Shown piece after piece: positions 33,725 through 45,504 of a DNA stretch of 64,000 bases (positions are counted from its first letter, which is position 1; each line of letters begins with the position of its first letter). This stretch comes from Desmodesmus armatus. Lineage: Eukaryota > Chlorophyta > Chlorophyceae > Sphaeropleales > Scenedesmaceae. The notes beneath the pieces were generated by a model. It did not search any database. It saw only the letters and a list, made by a program, of their open reading frames with translations, and was not told where the DNA came from. The stretch spans positions 584,001 through 648,000 of the forward strand of contig VIIQ02000029.1 of the NCBI GenBank assembly GCA_007449985.2. The letters are read 5' to 3'. The position numbers and the translations under genes were made by a program.

Positions 33725-35705
33725 GAGACCCTGCTGGGACCAGCTGCGGTGCTACTGTGCAGCAGTGGTGCTGAGCAGGGTACCCAAGGGGTACTGCAGC
33801 TGCATGGCGCCTTTGCACGTGGCCGGGATACGTCAGTCAACAAGATCCTGCAAGTACGCCGTCACATCAGTAATTCAGGCTAGCAGATGCTGTCCTGCAG
33901 ATGCAGTCCTGCTGGTGCTGTTCTGCTGTCACACGATATCTGGCATTTTGGCTCAGGAACCTGATGCAGCAATACTTCTGTTCCTATCGGCATCACAATG
34001 TTGCTTTGTAATGCGACATGACGCAGGACGTGCACTCCTTGGTTGAATATGATGCTTGAATTCGTGGGATCCCATGGATGGGGCGGGAAGAGTAGCAAAC
34101 AGGCCTTACCTGCTGCTGAATAGCTGATGATGCCAACCATACTGGCACCAGTATATCTAGGTTCGAAGCAGCTGCCTAGAGGAAAACCTTGGCTGACGGG
34201 TTGCGAGTTACCTTGGCTGTCTCGACTTGCTTGCAAGGCATCTGCCTACAGGACAGCGGTAATGTGGTCTGAATAAGCCAATGGAGCTATGTGTAGTAGC
34301 ACCCACACTCTACCAACAGTCTGACAGACTGCCCTCAATGTTTTTGAGTGACAATCTGCAGTGAGTCCTTCCAGTGTCACTCGTCAGACGGGTTGTGTGC
34401 ATGGGATGGCCCCAAGTAGACAGTGGATTTACCTCCCTCTATGACAACAGTACACAGTATATCACACTGCACTATCATTGTGGTGAGACAGCCTAGCACA
34501 TGCCCAAAGCCACCACCCGACAAGTTGCAGCTGGTGCTGGCCCGTGAGCTGCGGGTTAAAGAGCAACAGAGCACATTGCTGCCAAGCAGCAATGCACATA
34601 CATGTTGAGCATACATATATATTTGAACGCCTGCGAGTGGGGCTGGGACACCCAGTCACCGCACAGTCTGTGGGGCCCTGTCAAACCACCACCCGCCAGC
34701 TGCTGATGCATCAGGCAACAGCAAGCAGTTGAAGCACACAAGGGGGTGCTGCACAAAGTAACTGGAAGACTGAACAAGAAATGCAATAACCTTGGCAAAG
34801 CTGCATGTCGCTGTTGCAAAACAACGTATGCTGCTTCATCAGGAACAGCCTGGCCAGGGGGTGCGAAGGGCCCATGCGCTAGCCCACACAAGAAAAAGGC
34901 ATCACACCATGCACAGAGGGCAAACCCCCTCGCACCAAGAATGCAGTCATATACGGCGTACATGTGCGCCTGCTTGACGTGGCACAGCCGCTGCCTGCTC
35001 CACACACCCCTGGGCGGCCCAGATGGATGCCTTACCAAGGCTACAGCTGCTCACTGCTGGGCCAGCGATGAGCATTCAACAGGGGCTGACAGGGGGTAGT
35101 GATCAGGGGACAGCCCCGCTCGCTATTGTTGCGGTGTGTATGTGCGCGGCTTGCACTGACAGCCAAGTGCGCTCGCCAGCCATGCCAGCCTGCTGAGTGT
35201 AGCTCCAAAACAAGCGGCGGTGCTGCTGATGGCCACTGCCTGGGTAGGAGTCCTGCAAGCCACAGCATCAAGAATCACAACGTATACGAGCAGCAGGGAC
35301 ACATACAGTGGTTACTGAGTTTATGTTTGGCAGTGGGTGCATAGGGTACATGTCTGGACACACTCATCTGACATAGCTGTTGGTGACTGATCCGTTCCTT
35401 GTGAGGTGCCATGTTTCTCTGCAGCCCCTATACCAGCACGAGACCTTGCATCATTGAAGTAGGGACCCATCTGGCTGTGCAAGGTAATAAAGTCCACCAC
35501 ACACTGCTAACTGTGAATCCTGCTAATCTGCAATTGTGACAGACCAGCAGCAGACCATCTGACCCGCGTCACTGGCGGCTGTGACAATTGGGTGACATGC
35601 CCGTGTCGCAGCTCTCCCAAGACTATGTAGAGAAGAAGCTCGTACAAACCTGACCACCCCGACATGAGGCAGCACACCGCCTGTCTGCGCACCTTGATAC
35701 TTGTC
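33725..35705. other. Intergenic region, no gene recognised
   Basis: It lies upstream of the giant gene and downstream of the METTL7-like stop. It should contain the giant gene's promoter and 5' UTR. A minus-strand frame at 34556-35038 is Cys/His-rich but has no motif or splice support. I see no repeat element here. Confidence 0.45.
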
Positions 35706-38562
35706 TCACTTGACTGCCCTGCCCACAATGTGTGGTGTCAGCAGTGTAAACACTGGGTTGTTGAGCGCATCAAAGTGGGTGATGTCACAGCTGCTGAACC
35801 CTGAGGACTTTATGGGTGTCCATGTCTCTCTGCAACAGCACGGCACAACAAGAGGGTTGGCCCACTCACTCACTCACTCACTCAATCGTAGATCATGTTC
35901 GTTGTTGATTGGGCTTGGGTTGTTGGGCTCATGGTAGACTGCCATTTTAAAGATGGACGATCCCACTGATGACATTGGTGTGAATTCTGCAGAAAATCAT
36001 GTTCCTTCAGCCATGGCATGGTTACTGATGTAACACACTGATCAGGTACCATTGACGCCCAAACTTGTTGGAAATGCAGATGCCGCGGCCTCCAACTTGT
36101 TGCACATGCAGGCGGCCCTTCTCACCTGTTCACATGGCAGCCATCTGCAATGACCTTCCAAGCAGGGTTCACAACCTCCTGCAGCAACAGCAGCATGCAG
36201 CAGCAGCAGCAGTATCAAGCAGCAACAAACACAGCCGTTAGCACAACAGAAGATGAAACACACAAGACAACCGGCATATGCCCTCATCTGCAACACAGGC
36301 ACTGCCACAGCAACCATCACAAGCCTGGCTGTGTGTCTCACTGAGACCTACTAGTCTACTAGGTCTGAATAAGATCACCAGGCCAAGACAAGTGCCTGAC
36401 AACAAGATGTCTTATTCCTGCCAACACCTAAGACACACATGCAGCACCTTGTCAGTCATGGCGCATCCCGCCTGATTGTCAGCACAGCACTGGGACCTTC
36501 AGCACAGCCCTGACATTAGTCAACCGCTGAGTCAGCCCCCACACCCTCACCTGCACACTGCGGCTCCAGCTTCCCAGGGGGTGAGCCACATGCTCCAGGA
36601 ACAGAAACGAGCCACCAGGTCTGCAGAACAGCAACACACCCAGACAGACAGGAGATTGTGATGCATTGACGCTGCCTTGGCAAAAGGTCAGATCGCACAC
36701 AGGACTGACTCCCCACTACTTTCTAGTACATAGCGCTGCGCTTGCTGACCGGACGTTGATACATTCAAATGAGCCAACGGAGCAATGCAGCCCACATACA
36801 GTGAATGAGGTATAGTGCGTATCAAACCCCCCAAGACAAGCAGACCCTGGAGGCACTTGGCTATAACCGTCATGCTGTTGGTGTGCTGGTTAGTGATGCA
36901 CTGTTCCAACAGCCGCCACCCTTCTGCTGCAGAAGGGCCTGCATCAGAGGGTTCATTGGCAACCTTTCCTCACAACAAAAAGGCAGAGGGTCACTCTTCT
37001 CCCTGGTCACAACCCTGCAACCCTGCAAAGTAATCACAGTACACAGTACAGTACAGTAATTGGGGACAGAGTCCCAACCTCGGCACTAGCCAGCGAGCCA
37101 GGGGCTCATGAGGGTGCCCTGAAGGGTCCGACCCTGAGTGTGAACACTGTTCACACTCACACACCTTAGCACCCGTCGGACCTCTGCCAGAGCCGCCCGC
37201 TGGTCCAGCACTGAACAAAGCACCTGCACATGCCAGCAAACAGACCGCAAACAAGCAAGGTGGGTGCATACATCAGACTGAGCGCAGCTTGGGTGTCATA
37301 CAGCCTGCAGCTATCCTGCTGCTGCCACAATACTGAGCATCTTTGACAGGTAATGGCAGTGTACGGTCTTACTTGCATTTAAGGCGGCCACCCAATGATA
37401 CCAAAGCAACATAAGTATCACACCAGACTACCAGGATTGCACCGTCTTCTCCACTGTCGCTGGCAAAGTGCTTACCAGGTGCTGATAACAGCTCATCACG
37501 CTTGTCCCTACACCATGATGATATCAACCTTATAAACCCCTGTGAGAATCAAGTCAAAGGCCTCACCAGTGTGCTGATGACAGCGTCTTGGCTGCAGTCT
37601 TCCAGTGGCAACTCCTCAGCAACTCCCCGCTTGAAGTGCAGCTGCTGCAGCGGGAAGCCAACACTTTCACACCTGCAGCATGTGGTCCAGCCGCAACCAC
37701 ACCACACAACAGGAGGAAACTGATTGAGCTCATGCCAACTGCTACTAGGTGTACGCAGGCACCTCACACAGTTTGGATGGCAAGAGCGGGTGGGCCCCAT
37801 CCCTTAGTGGGGTGGCAGCGGCAGATCTGCGGTGAAGGCACCTTGATCATGCAGCAAACAGGCAGCTTCTACGAACAAAAGGTCACCCCACACCATGCGC
37901 ATGCTGCATGCGCACGTCAGGTCATTACGACCAATGCACATTGCACCTGCTGTTAATTGTTCAAACTCACGTTGCCTGCAGGTACGGTAGCATCTCGTTG
38001 TTGACATCCACTGCTGTGAGGTTGAGGTCCTGCAACACCACCACCATGCATACACACACTTGCACATGCATACATGGACAGTGCTTCTTTTGTTGCAGTC
38101 TCGTTTGTAACAGCCACGTAAAGCCGAATAATGACACCAGGATGCTGGACAGCCACAGCTTGCACAACTGTGCAGGGTGCAACCCAGGGTGCAGTGACAG
38201 CACCTTGCGCATGCACACTGCCACTGATCCCTACGAGTGGTGTTTGTGGTTGGTAGCTGTCACATGATGCCAGGTGAATCCACTTCACGCACCTTTCTCG
38301 ATGCGTAGTATGGCAGGTTGGCCCCCGAGCCCACACCAACCTCCAGCACATCCCTGACTGATGGGTCATTGACTACATGCGACAGCAGCTGCTGTTTGCG
38401 CGCGTCCAGCAACTGGTTGTAGCGGTCTGTCTGTCTAGATATCATCTTGGCGTACATCTTGTCATACCAGGCTCTTCTGTTTCCAAGCTGCTGCTTTGCA
38501 GCTGCTGTGGTGCACCCACACGCGCATGGCTGTGCTGCTTTGCTTGCTGACTGTGCCTTCAT
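35706..38562 (-). CDS. METTL7-like class I SAM-dependent methyltransferase
   Basis: Seven exons: 38562-38293, 38029-37971, 37672-37567, 37223-37165, 36620-36551, 36178-36126, 35829-35706. All are GT-AG and in phase, giving exactly 247 codons (246 residues), the usual METTL7 length. The SAM-binding motif I is LEVGVGSGANLPYYA (residues ~73-87); the post-I acidic position is VDVNNEM (~97). VISTLVLCSVLDQ, EVRRVLRPGGSFLFLEHVA and DGCHVNRETW follow in the family order. The C terminus TLLTPHIVGRAVK matches the family ending. Human METTL7 proteins methylate thiols; plant and algal substrates are not settled, so substrate is open. The N terminus is short and Cys-rich, without the clear membrane helix of animal METTL7. 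The gene is divergent from MYND-A with only 360 bases between the start codons. Confidence 0.92.
37038..37125 (+). repeat. Dispersed repeat, copy 2
   Basis: This is the partner of 2470-2560: an ACAGT run, then CACTAGCCAGCGAGCCAGGG and GCTCATGAGGGTGCC. It lies in the METTL7-like intron between 37165 and 36620. Confidence 0.6.
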
Positions 38563-38922
38563 GTTGAGGTTGGAGCGAAGGTCTGGGCGCAGTCACAACA
38601 TACCCTTGACGTGATACTGTCTGTGTTTGTGGTTGGTGTCCTTGGGTAGGTTACCTCTGGTCGACAGCAGGTTCATGACACGATCCAAGGATTAGATCAC
38701 CCGAGAATTCCAATTTGACGAGACCGCAACTGGCCACCACCCAGCAATCACTTAACAACTGTGACTCTCGCGATACGGTTTACTGAGTGTACCGCACCGT
38801 TGTGCTGTCTGGTAATGTGCTTGCTGCTGTTGTCATGCGTCTCTCTGATTCAGTTGGCTCGTGGTCGTTGTCTGCAGACTTTCTAGAAGTCACTAGTATC
38901 TATTCCTGGCTTTGAAAGCGCT
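38563..38922. promoter_or_regulatory. Divergent spacer shared by the METTL7-like and MYND-A genes
   Basis: The two start codons (38562 minus, 38923 plus) are 360 bases apart, so this spacer should hold both promoters and 5' UTRs. I do not see a TATA box at a fixed distance or a clear shared element. The call rests on gene orientation only. Confidence 0.5.
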
Positions 38923-41900
38923 ATGGCTCCCAAAAGGGACACAGCATCTCAGGTCTCGCGGGGCAGGGGCAGGCACCAGCACCTAGACAACAGGCCCAGC
39001 CCCACGCGCACGGTTGCAGCTCTTATCGCCACAGTCAAGCAACACCGCAGCTGCTCCAGCACCTGCAGCTGTGCTACTATCAAAGACAGCGCTGCTGAAT
39101 TGCAAGCTGCTCAGCAGGAGGGGACCCGCGGGGATGAACCTTTCCGCAAGATGATAGTGGTGCTGAGCGGCTTTGCTGCTGTGATGCTCGAGGGCCAGCA
39201 CTCGTGTGAGGCACAGCTTGAGGCGTTGGAACTGTTCGATAGGTGCGGCCTTTGCAGCAGCATCTGGGCACAACGTTTCAGGCGCCTGGCTGTTCGGGAC
39301 ATGCCATGATGGCATGCTCTGTCAGGGCCTGACCCTCGATTGACAGCATGTGTTGTTGGCATACCTTGCGTGCAGTCACAGTGTCAACATGTTTCGGTTC
39401 AAATTTCAAAGCCACTCATCCTCATGCTCTTCATGCACCCCTGCCAATTTATGCGCGCAGGCTTGTTGCCACACCTGTGCGATGGGCGTTCCCATTGGGC
39501 AAGTTTCCCGCCGACACCTTCAAATCCTACCAGGACGATTCCCGGTCAGAGGAGTTCCTGAAAGGTGCAAAGATTGCGAGAGCCTATCAGTCAGAGCTGG
39601 TGCCAGCCCTGCAGCAGCACGCAACAGCTTGGGCGGGGCGCTGTGCAACTGTCACCCGGCAGCTGCGCAAATTCAAGACTGTGCTGGTGCGCAGGGCTGT
39701 GCAGGTCTTAGAGTAGGCTTTGTATGTGAAATGTGGGGCAGTGCTAGCATGTGAGATGGCACCCAAAGTTCACGACTGTGCAGGTGCATGGGTCTCCTTA
39801 CGGCTCGGGCAATACCCCGAGTAGAGCCTGACTGCAGCAGCAGCAGTAGCAGCAGCAACGGCCGTCACAGCAGCAGCAACCCTTGGCCAACCTGCAATGC
39901 TTGATGCAAGGAAACTGCCTGTTGCCATGTCTCTTCTGCAGGCCCTTGCCAACAGCACACAGGAGCAGCAGTATCACCTGAAAGCTGTGGAGGCTGCCGC
40001 CAACCTGCACACATACTGTGCTGGGTTGAAGAAGCAGGCCCACTCCTTGCAGTATGTGTACATGTGGGGCTGCTCCACGCTGCTGGCGCAGCCAATGCTG
40101 CACATCACCGGGGCAGCTGTCCCGTTTGCACCGCTTGCGCTGCTGACTGCAACACACCTGCAGCTGATGCGGCTGCTGCAGCAGTGCATCGACAGCGGGA
40201 TGCAGCTGCCGGCCCCGTTTGATGCAGACCCCTGGGAGTGGGAGGTGGTCAACAGCAGCACACAAACCGGCCTGTGGAATACAATGGCTGCCCTTGCAGC
40301 TGCGCTGCCTGATGCTTGCGGGTGGGTTGACGTGGTAGAATGGACATTCTCATTGTTGAATGATGGATGTTTTGTTCCTGGCAGGCAGTTTCACATGTGC
40401 GGCAGATGAAACAATGACACGCCGGCAGTAGCGCTCAGTATGTTGGCATGCAGGTATACGTATACTGTATACTTCTGTACGCTGCCCTGTCAACATACCA
40501 TATGGAGACATGCATGTATGCCTGCAGTTTACTGCTGTGTAACTGCCCTGTACAGGTACTTGCAGGACAGCAGCAGTCATGTGCAGGCGCAGCAGCTGCA
40601 GCAGCTTATGAGCAGTCCAGACCTCATCGTCCCCTTGACCTGCGCCATGCTGTGTGGTGGCCTAGCTATGAAGCTGGTACTCAGACCAGAGTTGATGCCA
40701 GCTGCTGCCAGTGCTGCTGCCGCTGCTGGCGGCAGCAGCGTCGGCCTTGCCGGCTGCAGTAGCAGCAGCAGCAGCAGCAGCGTTGGCTTGGAACCCTGGG
40801 CGCTTGCAGAGGGTGTGCTGCTGGTACGGGCGCAGCAGCTGCAGTCACACACAGCGGCCGAACACCAGCTCACAGCTGTGCTGCAGTACACGTTGCGGAC
40901 GTGTCTGCCTCGATGGTGGCAGCAGCTACACTGCCCAGGGGACTTAGAAGCCATCACCAGAAGCTGTATAGCAGCAGCACTGGGGGAAGGCGGTCGCACG
41001 TCAGACATGTGTCGCTTGGGCCAGCTGAACAGCGCCCTTCAGCTGCTGCTGCACGTCCTGCAGCAGCCGAGGCTGTTGGCAGCTGTCAAGCCGCATGCTG
41101 CCTCAGCACTGCAGGTGCTGCTGTCTGCAGCAGCAGATGCGGCGGCAAGCAGCAGTTGGCAGGGAGGTGAGATGCACTTTGTGTGTAAGTGCTTGGATGC
41201 AGCACAGGGCCTGGTCAAGCTGCTGCCTTTGTGGTCTGCAGCTGCTCAGGATGGGGCTAGCCAGCAGCAGCAGCAGCAGCACCAGCAGCCGCAGCCGCCG
41301 CTGCAGCAGCACCAGCAGCAGCAGCAGCAAGGTGTGTCAGTGGGCAGTCAGCAGCAGCTTTGTGCAGCCGCAGAGCCCAGCCACCAGCAGCTGCTAGGCT
41401 CACTCCTGAACCTGCTGCAGCAACTGCTGCTGATCACTACCAAGCCGGCCCCAGATTATGATTACGATGACTGCGACAGCAGCAGCGGTGGCAGCGATTC
41501 AAGCAGCAGCAGCGACGGCGGCAGCAGGGGAGAAGCAACTGGTGTCCTTGACCCCTTGTGGAGCGAGGGCAAGCTGCGTGATGCACCGCTGCATGCCATG
41601 GCACGGGCCTTGCCGCTGCTGCAGCAGCTGCTGGACCCCCTGCTGGACCCCCAGCAGCTTGCAGCCTGCCTGCAGCAGCAGCAGCAGCAGGATGGCCGCC
41701 AGCCGCCGCTGCAGCACCAGCAGCAACAGCTTCTAGAGCAGGTGGCTTGGGCGCTGCAGGTAACAGAGGCAGCTGTGCGGGTGCTGATGGTAGCCGGCAC
41801 CACGCCTGTGCGGCAGGCATGGTCAGCACAGCTTGCAGAGCATCAGGCCAAACATGGAGACTCTGCCATGCCCGCGAGTGCAGTGGAGAGCCCCGAGCTG

Positions 41901-42436
41901 CAGCTGCTGCAGGCAAGGCTGCAAGGCTTTGTGTCAGATGTCAACCCTCTGCTGTGCATGATGTCATGCAAGCTGGCTAGGCTGGTGCAGCTGCCTGGGG
42001 CCTGGGAAGAGCTCAGGAGCTCAGTTCAGGGGCAGCAGCTGCTGCAGGCTGCACTATCTCTCGTTCTGGTGTACAAGGAAGGGTCTGCAGGCAAGCCTTC
42101 GTTGTTTCATGTCCCGCTGATGCAGCTTGTGAGCAAGGATATCAGGGCGTTCCTGGCAGCGGGTGCAGAAGGGAGCTGCCAGTTCGCAAGCAGCCAACAG
42201 CAGCAGCTGCCGCTGCTGCCACACCCCCAGCTGGTGGTGTGCGTGCTGGCCTTGGCTGCAAAGCGGCACAAGCGCTTGCACAAGCAGCTGCTGCGGCTTG
42301 CCAGCGAGGGAGTGGAGGGCCCGGAGGGGAGTCACACCTCTCGGTTGTCTTCTGCGCCTTGGCATCTTACTTTGGGCGGCTGGGTGCAGCATTAGGGGAT
42401 GCTGCAGGTGCAGCAACTGCATCCTCAGGGGCTGGG

Positions 42437-42468
<32 letters not shown>

Positions 42469-42670
42469 GGTTGAAACGGCGGCGGCAGCAGCAGGGGCTG
42501 GGACGGCGGCAGCAGCAGCAGGGGCTGGTGGGAGCATTACTGGTGTAGGGCCAGCAGCTGATAGTGAAGACTTAAGCTCCTACAGCAGCGCCCTGGAGGA
42601 GCTACTGCAGGCGCTCAGCGACCTCAGCACAACTGCCAGCAGTCACAGCCCCCACAAACAGCAGCAGGAC

Positions 42671-42705
<35 letters not shown>

Positions 42706-43960
42706 AGGGCCGCAGCAGCAGCAGCTGCCGCCAGCGTGGGCAATGCTGCTGCAGGGCCCCGCCCTAACAGTCCTGCTGCCGGCACTATTTCGAGCTGCAG
42801 GCAAGCGCAACGCAGCCGCTGCCCCTATAGTGCAGCACCTGGAACAGCGGCTACAACACGTGAGGGACATCCAAGCACGGATTGAGCTGCAGGAAAGGCA
42901 CCAAGCGACCATGGCAGCAAAACTTCAGCAGATGCAACAGCCTGGCCGTAGTCAGCAGCGCCCCTCTCAGCTAGTGAAGCTGCTGAGGCAGCAAGAGAAG
43001 GAATTGGTTGAGCGCCAGGCAATAATCAACGACCTGAAGCAGCAGCTGGTGCCTGAGCCCCTGCCTCAACCGCTGCTGACGGGGCTCGCCAAGGCGCTGC
43101 ATGTTGTCGGGGCGCTGCTGTCTTCGCTGCCAAGCCGCTACCGCTGCAACAACTTCGATTGCACCAGCCTCAGTACGGTCAGCGAGGCGTTTGCGCTGGT
43201 GCGAGGCAGGAGCTGTGTGTGTGGCGGGTGTGTGGCGGGGCTGTCTGCCAGTGCCACTGCTGCTAAGGAGGTGCCTGCTGCCAGGTGGGTGGGTGGAGAG
43301 GGGACTGCATATTTGTGCGAGCGATTTAGATTGCATGAAAGCATGGGTGCGGGCTTGCTGTATTGGTGATACAGATTGGGTTGTGAACTGTTCAGTGCTA
43401 CTGACGGCGCCTGCATTAGTTTGTGTGAACATGCATTGCCAATCAGTGATATCATTGTGCCTGTCGCAAGCGTCTGCAGCTGCACTGACATGAAGTGCAC
43501 TCCCCAACTGCAGACCAACCTGACTGCACAACTCACCTTGTCGGACAAGCCAGCTGCATTCAGTGGGCCTTGCTTTACCTTATCAAGTCCTTTACATACT
43601 TTGAAAAGGCAGTTGCCTTTTGTGCTCTGCTGGTGTACACATGTGCACAGGTACTGCTCAGCAGACTGTCAGAGGCAACACTTCCATATCCACAAGTGGG
43701 TCTGTGGAGCACAGCAGCACCTCGGCAGCACCACCGCTGCAGCTGGCAGCAGCCCACATACAGCCGACGGCTGTACACATGGTGGCAGCAGTGGCAGCTC
43801 TGGCAGCAGTTGTGCTGGGGACAGCAGCAGCAGCGGTGGCGGTGGCGGCAGCAGCAGCAGCAGTGTCGGCCTGGAGCGGATTGTGTCAGTGGTGCTGCTG
43901 GCTGCAGCAGCCAGGGCTGAGACCAAAGTTGCAGAGCATCAGTGGCCCGAGGATGTGTGA
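38923..43960 (+). CDS. MYND zinc-finger protein A, large Gln-rich
   Basis: Five exons: 38923-39242, 39461-39686, 39942-40321, 40556-43284, 43651-43960, with junctions matched exon by exon in paralogue B. The product is about 1,320 residues. It opens MAPKRDTASQVSRGRGRHQH; the middle is helical and Gln-rich, with long CAG tracts. The MYND finger lies near the C terminus: FDCTSLSTVSEAFAL, then SCVCGGC, then after the last intron RYCSADCQRQHFHIHKWVC. This fits the C-x2-C...C-x3-C-x7-H-x3-C pattern of a protein-interaction finger. The last exon ends in a Ser/Gly-rich tail and AETKVAEHQWPEDV, lacking the terminal module of paralogue B. The frame shifts near 42325 in a G-rich run; the alternative frame resumes as ESHLSVVFCALASYFGRLG, matching paralogue B. 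Exact function is unknown. Confidence 0.85.
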
Positions 43961-44071
43961 CGCTTGTCGTGGTTGTGGTGCACTGTCGAGTGCATAGCAG
44001 CATTTCCATGCAGCAACTGTGATGCACCTACATGTTGTGGCAAGGATGTTGCCGTTGTGCTTTGACTGCGA

Positions 44072-44076
44072 TGTAA
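44072..44076 (+). other. Candidate TGTAA polyadenylation signal of MYND-A
   Basis: TGTAA lies 112 bases after the MYND-A stop codon, in the range expected for a green-algal 3' UTR. Short motif, so chance is possible. Confidence 0.35.
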
Positions 44077-44564
44077 CTGATGCAGCGCAGATGGGGCTTT
44101 TACTGGTGACACTTTTTGAGCAAATGTTCTGCAGCTGTGAGCAACCACTTTGCATGTTGCTGGTGCGAAGGGGCAAACACAGTGTGGCATTGTTGATGCT
44201 GTATGTGCCCTACGCCGGCTTGGCAAGTGCTGCTGAACAGCAGCTGATGCTGGCTTTCCAAGTGTCATGGTACAGGGTATTCAAGGCCAAGCTCGGAGTT
44301 TTTATGATAAGGCTATGCAGCATGGCGTAATGGCTTGCCTGTGGTTTGGGGTGTGCAATTACACAACCAGGCGCTCAGCTACTGCCGGGTGTGCTATCAG
44401 GCACAAAGTTCCAACCGGGCAAGCTGCCCTCAGAACCCAACAATGTTATTACAACCCAACAATGAATGGTGTCCATGCTCATATTGCAGGTCATCAATAT
44501 GACTGGCACACGCTCAAGCATGGTCCAATAGTGCAACCGTCTCCACCATTGGGTTGGGGGGCCC

Positions 44565-44664
44565 CGAAGCTCGTCTAGCTTCAGCTGCACATGCATATGC
44601 ATCACTATCCACTTGTTTCCGTTGACAGACACGACAGCTTCAGCCTCTGCGATCTTACTACAAT
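44565..44664 (-). repeat. Dispersed element with conserved peptide, copy 2
   Basis: On the minus strand this reads KIAEAEAVVSVN and [15 protein letters not shown], with an extension on both sides. Its partner is at 10099-10210 on the opposite strand. Conservation of the peptide over ~35 residues suggests it was once coding, probably in a transposon. Confidence 0.6.
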
Positions 44665-45504
44665 GCAACCGTCTCCACCATGTGCCATGCCATGGGCGGT
44701 CCAATGTTCCAGCCAGGATGGGCGACAAACATCACTTCACGTGCACCAAGAGGAGATCTTTGCGCGGCACACACTCCCAAATATCATATTTAATGATCGC
44801 TTGCGCAAGCTGTGCCCTTTACTTGTATTCCCACACCCGTGGGCCCACAGTCAACATACTGCTGCTCCTGCTTGACTTGCTGCAACTCCTGCACACTGCT
44901 GCACCACTACAACTGATGCAACTGTCACACCAACAGCAGGAAGCCTGAAATCAATGAGCAAAGCACCCCAAACCAACCTCAACTCCAACTCATTGCAGCA
45001 ACCCACGTGTCATGACAACTCAGTTTGAGGCCTGCAACTGATCAAATCAGACAAGAAGTACACTGTACCATAGGCAGGAACAGACAGGGGCTGCAAGCCA
45101 ATAACGACGAACACTCAGTTGGCAACTTACCTACATGCCATGACTGCAAAACCAAGAGCCCCCACTTGCAACACCTAGGCTGGACATGCAAAGAATTCAT
45201 GTGCCATCAAGGTGACCTGCCACTACCGCACCACAGACATTCTGACAAACACAACCATCAGGGCACAGCCTTTGCCTTGAAAACGCAAGACAGTCACTCG
45301 ATATAACGCCCCGACAGAAAAGCCCTGGTACTACACCCACAGCTGTGCAGCAACCCTGCAGCGCAGCCTCCTTGTTGAACTGTGCACTGCACATGTATGG
45401 CATACACATCCACCTTCCGACAACACACACTCCTCTGCTCACCTTCGAACCCCTCAAACGACAGCAGCTGCCCCACCAACACAAAACCCAGCCTTGAGAC
45501 ACAC

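Larger units (their letters stand above)
43961..45504. other. Intergenic region with a dispersed element and no clear gene
   Basis: It contains the 3' flank of MYND-A and that of the helical-repeat gene, which converge here. A copy of the dispersed conserved-peptide element lies at 44565-44664. A motif CAACCGTCTCCACCAT occurs at both edges of that element (~44537 and ~44668). Nothing else is recognised. Confidence 0.5.

Noticed and set aside
34556..35038. A 160-codon minus-strand frame upstream of the giant gene
   Set aside because: It is Cys/His-rich and lacks motifs, splice links and homologues recognisable to me; composition fits chance.
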